A stretch of 9,073 bases of DNA, from the NCBI GenBank assembly GCA_013152795.1, contig JAADFS010000164.1:1-9073 (forward strand), given 5' to 3'. Below, piece by piece: positions 7,304-9,073 of the stretch (within the stretch, counting starts at the first letter, position 1; every line of letters begins with the position of its first letter). The translations under genes and the position numbers were made by a program. The notes beneath the pieces were generated by a model. The model searched no databases and had not been told where the DNA came from. It saw only the letters and a list, made by a program, of their open reading frames with translations. The DNA is from Deferribacteres bacterium (GTDB taxonomy: Bacteria; Nitrospirota; Thermodesulfovibrionia; UBA6902).

Positions 7304-8872
7304 TTAAAAATAACCCAGACTCTTCAGTTGTTCTTTAAGATTTCTTGCTTCCTCATCGCTCAGTTCTTTCCTGTGACTGTCCTTCTCGTTCTGATCTTCG
7401 TAAGTATCAATGTATTGAACGGGATATTTACCAAGAAATTCTTCTTCAACAGCATCCGTTATTACACTGCCGTCCATATCTTTTGCAACCGGCATATTGC
7501 ACATCGCCAGGATCGTTGGTGTTATGTCAAAGATGCTGACCGGCTCTTTCCCGCGGGTGTTTTTTTTTGCACCGGGGCCGCTCAGAATCAGGATTCCGTC
7601 TTCACCGTCATGAATGCCGGGCGTATAATCCTCCACATCCATCAGAAGCTCTCCGGCGTCATATGATTTTCCGCCGGCCATGATATGCTTGCCGGCTATC
7701 CCGGCGATTTCCCTGTTGAATTCAAGGAGAAAACTGCCGGGGGCCGTCTCTTGAATCTCAAACAGCGGTTTCTTGTCTTCCACGACCTCGATGGAGTGCA
7801 GGAATGTTTTGTAGTATGCGGCCTTCTCCGGCGTGAGATTGCGTATCGTGGCATGAATCGTCGGAACTATGACGCTGATATAGAGGTCACCCGTTTTGTC
7901 CAGTTCTATAAATCTCTGTGCACGTATCGTCGTGGTATCGGCCCAGGTTTGTGACCTGTCGAGACTCCTGAAGCCGTGGTCCGAAGCGATTACAATCAGG
8001 GTATCACTGTCCGCATGGCTTATGATATCCTGAATTATCCGGTCTGCATTTCGATATGCGTTGTATACCTTGCGGCCGTAGCGGCGGACATCATCGGGGG
8101 TGACTTTCCTGTACGGGCCGGGCTCCATGTACTGCCAGTAATAGTGGGAATATGTGTCCACGAAATGAATATGGAAATAGGCGTATTTCGGCCTGAATTT
8201 CCTGTAAAGATGGATGAAAAGGTCTCTGTACAGTTTGGTACGCATACTGATGCTCGAGATAAAGGAATACTTATCCAGGTCTTCCAGAAAGGGGACTCTC
8301 TTTTTCGCGAAACCGAGCCCGAGCTCCAGGAAGGTGGATAACCTGATTCCGCTGTCGAGGCACCGGCTGAAATAGTTCAGCATCCTTTTGGGACTGATCC
8401 TTTTTTCATTTCCCGCATCATGTGTAAGTTCCCATAGAAATCCGTATTCCTCCGGATAGCACTCCCTGCCGAGGGATAATATCGAGGGAATTATGAATCC
8501 GTTAATCTCCTCCGGCGGCCATGTGAGCATGTGTCCCATGACGCCGACCGGAAATCCGAACATGCTGAATATCTCCCAGATTCTTTTGGCCCTTAAAGAG
8601 TAGGTGTTGTCATGAAAGCCCTTGATCCCGTGTTTTTCCGGACCTTTGCCCGTTGCGATGCTTGTCCAGATTACAGGTGATGCACAGGGCCTGAACGAGT
8701 GGGTGGAATGAAAATAAGCGCCGGTGTTGATCAGTCTTTCGATGGCGGGAAGTTCTCTCCGGCCGACCATTCTATCAATGATTCTTTTTGAAGCGCCGTC
8801 GAACCCGATGAACAGCACTTTTTTATCCAAAACCTTTTCAGAAATTGAAGATTTTGCAAAGTTTATACCCAT
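7304..8872 (-). CDS. Type I phosphodiesterase/nucleotide pyrophosphatase-like protein (alkaline phosphatase superfamily), soluble
   Basis: A 522-residue protein without signal peptide or membrane span, so probably cytoplasmic. It carries what looks like a full two-metal site in the order of NPP-type enzymes: D25 in LFIGFDGAS, S65 in ASPVIWTSIATG (nucleophile position, Ser where classical NPPs have Thr), D239 and H243 in FVDTYSHYYW, D298-H299 in IASDHGF, and H421 in GIHDGEDGILILSG. GKGPEKHGI after the nucleophile loop and the C-terminal KSLGYF tail are typical of bacterial members of this family. The reaction should be phospho-mono- or diester hydrolysis or transfer; the substrate is unknown, though the neighbouring GT2 suggests a nucleotide-sugar or lipid-phosphate glycan intermediate (inference). 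The ATG at 8870-8872 is preceded by an in-frame TAA and a weak ribosome site. It leads a leftward two-gene unit with the GT2. Confidence 0.9.
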   Translation of the reverse strand: MGINFAKSSISEKVLDKKVLFIGFDGASKRIIDRMVGRRELPAIERLINTGAYFHSTHSFRPCASPVIWTSIATGKGPEKHGIKGFHDNTYSLRAKRIWEIFSMFGFPVGVMGHMLTWPPEEINGFIIPSILSLGRECYPEEYGFLWELTHDAGNEKRISPKRMLNYFSRCLDSGIRLSTFLELGLGFAKKRVPFLEDLDKYSFISSISMRTKLYRDLFIHLYRKFRPKYAYFHIHFVDTYSHYYWQYMEPGPYRKVTPDDVRRYGRKVYNAYRNADRIIQDIISHADSDTLIVIASDHGFRSLDRSQTWADTTTIRAQRFIELDKTGDLYISVIVPTIHATIRNLTPEKAAYYKTFLHSIEVVEDKKPLFEIQETAPGSFLLEFNREIAGIAGKHIMAGGKSYDAGELLMDVEDYTPGIHDGEDGILILSGPGAKKNTRGKEPVSIFDITPTILAMCNMPVAKDMDGSVITDAVEEEFLGKYPVQYIDTYEDQNEKDSHRKELSDEEARNLKEQLKSLGYF

Positions 8873-8927
8873 TTACTTAGACTACTTCACGATAAAAGTT
8901 TTTTCAAGATTTGCAGTTTTTACTGAT

Positions 8928-8955
8928 TTGACACTATAAATAAATTTATTATAAA
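8928..8955 (+). promoter_or_regulatory. Sigma70-like promoter for the rightward gene at 9018
   Basis: TTGACA (8928-8933) and TATAAA (8950-8955) with a 16-base spacer predict a start near 8962 and a leader of about 55 bases. It lies in the AT-rich divergent gap 8873-9017, in which I see no gene. Confidence 0.55.
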
Positions 8956-8965
8956 CTTTTATAGT
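8933..8965. repeat. Inverted repeat overlapping the divergent promoter region
   Basis: ACTATAAA (8933-8940) and TTTATAGT (8958-8965) form a perfect 8-bp inverted repeat with a 17-base centre that itself contains the palindrome TAAATTTA (8941-8948). It covers the spacer, -10 and predicted start of the rightward promoter, so an operator role is plausible. The AT-richness means chance symmetry is also plausible. Confidence 0.4.
8948..8953 (-). promoter_or_regulatory. Possible leftward -10 for the phosphodiesterase-like gene
   Basis: A perfect TATAAT reads leftward here, about 75 bases before the ATG at 8872, but the -35 region holds only T-rich sequence. It overlaps the -10 of the opposite promoter, so the two would exclude each other. 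Low confidence because of the AT-rich background. Confidence 0.25.
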
Positions 8966-9017
8966 AAGATAAAAATATCGTTAAACTTTCTAACAGTTCG
9001 CTTCAGAGGATAAAAAA

Positions 9018-9073
9018 ATGAAAGTCCTTCTTATAAATCCCCTCACTAACGAGAAAGGCATGCTCAATATCAC
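9018..9073 (+). CDS. N-terminus of a probable B12-binding/radical SAM protein, cut by window end
   Basis: The ATG at 9018-9020 is preceded by AGAGG with an 8-base spacer, and the frame stays open for 18 codons to the edge: MKVLLINPLTNEKGMLNI. An opening MKVLLINP followed by a short polar, glycine-containing stretch is characteristic of the cobalamin-binding N-terminal domain of B12-dependent radical SAM proteins, which often occur in cell-envelope and glycan loci. The CxxxCxxC cluster that would prove this lies beyond the window. Other Rossmann-type starts, such as glycosyltransferases, remain possible. It is divergent from the phosphodiesterase-like gene. Confidence 0.55.
   Translation, partial: MKVLLINPLTNEKGMLNI

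Overview
The window holds seven protein-coding genes, one partial at each end, and no RNA genes, insertion sequences or CRISPR array. The proteins look like a bacterial envelope-glycan locus. Multi-span membrane enzymes have extracytoplasmic catalytic domains, there is a GT-C and a GT-A glycosyltransferase, and a B12/radical-SAM-type N-terminus starts at the right edge. The mixed, moderate base composition, SD-led genes and this gene mix suggest a Gram-negative bacterium of the Nitrospirota/Desulfobacterota kind. That placement is an impression from gene content, not a demonstrated assignment.

Layout. Positions 1-4417 read leftward as a probable operon: a 76-residue YIDP-type small membrane protein (4187-4417), then two tandem paralogous membrane enzymes of the sulfatase/alkaline-phosphatase superfamily (2051-4045 and 1-1990, the latter cut just before its C-terminus). 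A good sigma70-like promoter (TTGACA-N18-TATTAT) precedes the small protein. A rightward GT39/ArnT-like GT-C glycosyltransferase (4708-6345) starts from the same 290-base divergent gap, with an extended -10 promoter. It meets, and overlaps by 24 bases, a leftward pair: a soluble type I phosphodiesterase-like alkaline-phosphatase-superfamily protein (7304-8872) followed by a family 2 glycosyltransferase (6322-7263). A 145-base AT-rich divergent gap separates that pair from a rightward gene beginning MKVLLINP (9018 onward).

How the parts may work together (inference). Three alkaline-phosphatase-superfamily proteins lie in 9 kb. The two membrane copies have five N-terminal spans, a Thr at the nucleophile position and a D...T...D-H metal set, as in LtaS and EptA type phosphotransferases, and they lack the Cys/Ser-x-Pro-x-Arg motif of true sulfatases. 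Beside a GT2, which adds sugars in the cytoplasm, and a GT-C enzyme, which uses polyprenyl-phosphate sugars outside the membrane, the best reading is synthesis and phospho-group decoration of a surface glycan or glycolipid. Substrates cannot be read from the sequence.
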